From Aliidongia sp035943795 (GTDB lineage: Bacteria; Pseudomonadota; Alphaproteobacteria; ATCC43930; CGMCC-115725), in the NCBI RefSeq assembly GCF_035943795.1, contig NZ_DASZBY010000093.1, positions 72,253 through 136,252 on the forward strand: a stretch of DNA of 64,000 nucleotides. The letters run 5' to 3'. The position numbers and the translations under genes are program-made. The notes beneath the pieces are model-generated. The model was given only the letters and a program-made list of their open reading frames with translations. It searched no databases and was not told where the DNA came from. Below, in pieces: positions 63,760 through 64,000 of the stretch. Every line of letters starts with the position of its first letter. Position 1 is the first letter of the stretch.

Positions 63760-64000
63760 AAGAGGTGAGCCATGGTCGAGCAGCGCCCTCTCCGTCGTTT
63801 TACAGAGATGCCGACTTCCTAAAGTGTCCTGGCCCGAACCAGACGAGTGGGGTGCGGCCGATCCACTCGAAGGGCAACCTTCCGCAAGTTCGTGCCAATG
63901 TCCGAAAGCAGAAAGTCGGCAAACCACCCAAGACCGCTATTCCGTCCGAGCCCCTCAGCGACGGAGCTGAGGAGCTAGCGCTGCGCTCAACCCGTCAAAT
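63760..64000. other. Right-edge region without a supported gene
   Basis: Both strands were read. No frame has a credible start, family pattern and coding bias. A CDS starting just after 64000 cannot be excluded. Confidence 0.5.

Noticed and set aside
63649..63927. Minus-strand 92-codon frame at the right edge
   Set aside because: It overlaps the HNH gene end, and has no ribosome site or family pattern.

Overview
The window is a gene-dense, very GC-rich (mid-60s % by eye) bacterial chromosome segment. The content points to an alphaproteobacterium, perhaps of the Rhodospirillales or a relative: a dadR/alr/dadA alanine module, hutC/hutU, a complete urease operon, a Caulobacter-type cpa/tad pilus locus with a full CtrA-type box (TTAA-N7-TTAA), two Ku genes and a GntR-controlled sugar-acid module. 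The assignment is inferred from gene content only. I found no rRNA, tRNA, CRISPR array or intact insertion sequence.

Layout. 1-11.3 kb (minus strand): a two-partner secretion cassette with an outer-membrane transporter (TpsB), a 2628-residue filamentous-haemagglutinin-like adhesin (TpsA) and the start of a kinesin-light-chain-type TPR protein that runs off the left edge. 11.5-14.5 kb: D-amino-acid dehydrogenase and alanine racemase with a divergent Lrp-type regulator. 14.5-23 kb: HutC repressor, an orphan methyltransferase, urocanate hydratase behind a HutC-like operator, then ureD-A-B-C-E-F-G in one orientation. 23-28.2 kb: LysR regulator with an MBL-fold hydrolase, YeiH-type exporter with its divergent LysR regulator, and an unusual NRAMP-like transporter. 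28.2-34.1 kb: choice-of-anchor A protein with a degenerate PEP-CTERM tail, a 48-residue histidine-rich secreted peptide, tartrate/malate-type dehydrogenase, small exported and stress proteins, and a mercuric-reductase-like flavoprotein.

34.1-47.4 kb is a complete Tad (Flp) pilus locus: flp-cpaA-cpaB-cpaC-cpaD-cpaE-cpaF-tadB-tadC-tadD on the minus strand, tadE-tadE/F-tadG on the plus strand, and a second cpaE/tadZ on the minus strand. The AT-rich gap upstream of flp holds the CtrA-like box. 47.9-52.9 kb: GT87-like membrane protein, a GntR regulator with a 16-bp palindromic operator, a two-gene operon of a divergent aminotransferase and a divergent M19 dipeptidase (both missing textbook active-site residues), and a DUF72 protein. 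53-56.2 kb: two Ku genes flanking two small stress/exported proteins. 56.2-62.4 kb: MFS, RraA-like and IlvD/Edd dehydratase genes on the minus strand, with a divergent GntR regulator plus a second MFS. 62.4-64 kb: lower-GC accessory DNA with a DUF4279 protein and an HNH nuclease.

How the parts fit. TpsB exports TpsA. Alr interconverts the alanine enantiomers and DadA oxidises the D form, probably under the Lrp-type regulator. HutU and urease are both nitrogen-release steps, placed in one transcription direction. The Tad genes build a Flp pilus. The 56-62 kb genes look like uptake and breakdown of a sugar acid.
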